From CAWBXL01 sp963837365 (GTDB taxonomy: Bacteria > Acidobacteriota > Terriglobia > Terriglobales > Acidobacteriaceae), in assembly GCA_963837365.1 (NCBI GenBank), contig CAWIMW010000001.1:1236108-1300107 (forward strand): a DNA stretch of 64,000 nt. The letters run 5' to 3'. Both the position numbers and the translations under genes were made by a program. The number at the start of each line of letters is the position of its first letter. The first letter of the stretch is position 1. Under the pieces are notes generated by a model. That model did no database searches, had not been told where the DNA came from, and worked only from the letters and a program-made list of their open reading frames with translations. Positions 63,847-64,000 of this stretch are shown one piece after another.

Positions 63847-64000
63847 TCGAGCCAATCAGCAGAGGAGGAGAGAAACCACGTTCCTGTGGAAATACAGGGA
63901 CGGCAAGATCCTTCTCGACGACGATAATCCAGCCGCACCGCTGACAACCCCGCTCCAAACAATAATCCGTCCGGGACAGCAACTCTCTCCGAAGCTGGCC
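63783..64000 (+). CDS. Possible overlapping gene or frameshifted continuation, cut by window edge
   Basis: A frame opening with GTG at 63783 (GGAGGAAGG lies 6-8 bases upstream) reads MHLPQLSVGFVYTDSTGRTFLVEPISRGGEKPR, overlapping the end of the 843-codon gene by 64 bp. Near 63880 another frame continues with FLWKYRDGKILLDDDNPAAPL and stays open to the window end. Together they read like one protein with a single indel. Alternatively the 843-codon gene itself frameshifts near 63770 and continues here. The window ends too soon to decide. Confidence 0.35.

Overview
The window looks like a piece of an Acidobacteriota chromosome (Terriglobia/Koribacter-like). This rests on recurring secreted-protein styles (SBBP beta-propeller protein with Ig-like tail, DinB protein with a signal peptide, PIG-L deacetylase with a long tail, AsmA protein, small acidic protein ending in DGYSE), separate glyQ and glyS genes, a 7Fe ferredoxin, and several families of intergenic palindromic repeats. 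The species cannot be named from sequence alone.

Region 1 (1-38.4 kb) is chromosomal backbone. It opens with a truncated M16 peptidase, then a cytochrome c maturation operon (ccmA-ccmB fusion, ccmC, a 39-codon ccmD), a PilZ protein, a large SBBP-repeat surface protein, and a cluster of alkaline-phosphatase/sulfatase superfamily genes (7.2-13.2 kb), two of which are broken by frameshifts. Next come an AsmA protein, a trans-sulfuration PLP enzyme, a cupin, thrC-thrB, a DinB protein, an APC permease, a PIG-L deacetylase, an esterase, a ferredoxin, a DUF4344-like metallopeptidase, recO, glyQ, glyS, ppdK and three lineage-specific proteins. Palindromic repeats of 100-180 bp sit between many of these genes.

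Region 2 (38.5 kb to the end) reads as an integrated conjugative element. A tRNA-Glu(UUC) gene is followed by a tyrosine recombinase pointing at its 3' end (frameshifted here), an excisionase-like HTH protein, and a type IV secretion operon in two blocks. Block A (40.4-44.1 kb) is MoxR-type AAA+ ATPase, VirB1-like lytic transglycosylase, VirB9/TrbG-like, VirB10/TrbI; all four genes overlap by ATGA. Block B (52.7-61.1 kb) is VirB2-like, a membrane protein, a double VirB2-like protein, VirB3, VirB4, two VirB5/TrbJ-like proteins, VirB6/TrbL, VirB8/TrbF and a 99-codon protein. VirB11, VirD4 and a relaxase are not in the window; the element probably continues past 64 kb.

Between the blocks (44.1-52.7 kb) lies a cargo or scar region: a C2H2-like small protein, a 53-codon acidic protein, a carboxypeptidase-regulatory-like protein, a chimeric fragment of an integrase N-terminus joined to a pilin-like C-terminus, a GGDEF-EAL protein, a leucine-carboxyl-methyltransferase-type enzyme, a frameshifted rho, and a TetR regulator with a clear palindromic operator. 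Two families of short direct repeats mark this region.

The most striking gene is the last long one (61315-63846). Its 843-residue product carries, in the right order and spacing, the marks of the two-barrel RNA polymerase superfamily best known from eukaryotic RNA-dependent RNA polymerases (QDE-1/RDR) and phage YonO: a GxxY...S.S block, an FR...KG block, LPxSxxK, a GGDxDxD metal-binding motif, and an IG...LA...ALDxxK block downstream. A polymerase of this kind in a conjugation operon would be unusual.

Several otherwise intact genes (ccmC, two phosphodiesterase-family genes, the integrase, rho and possibly the last ORF) carry single-base frameshifts without in-frame stops. Indel errors in the assembly are therefore a live explanation for much of the apparent gene decay.
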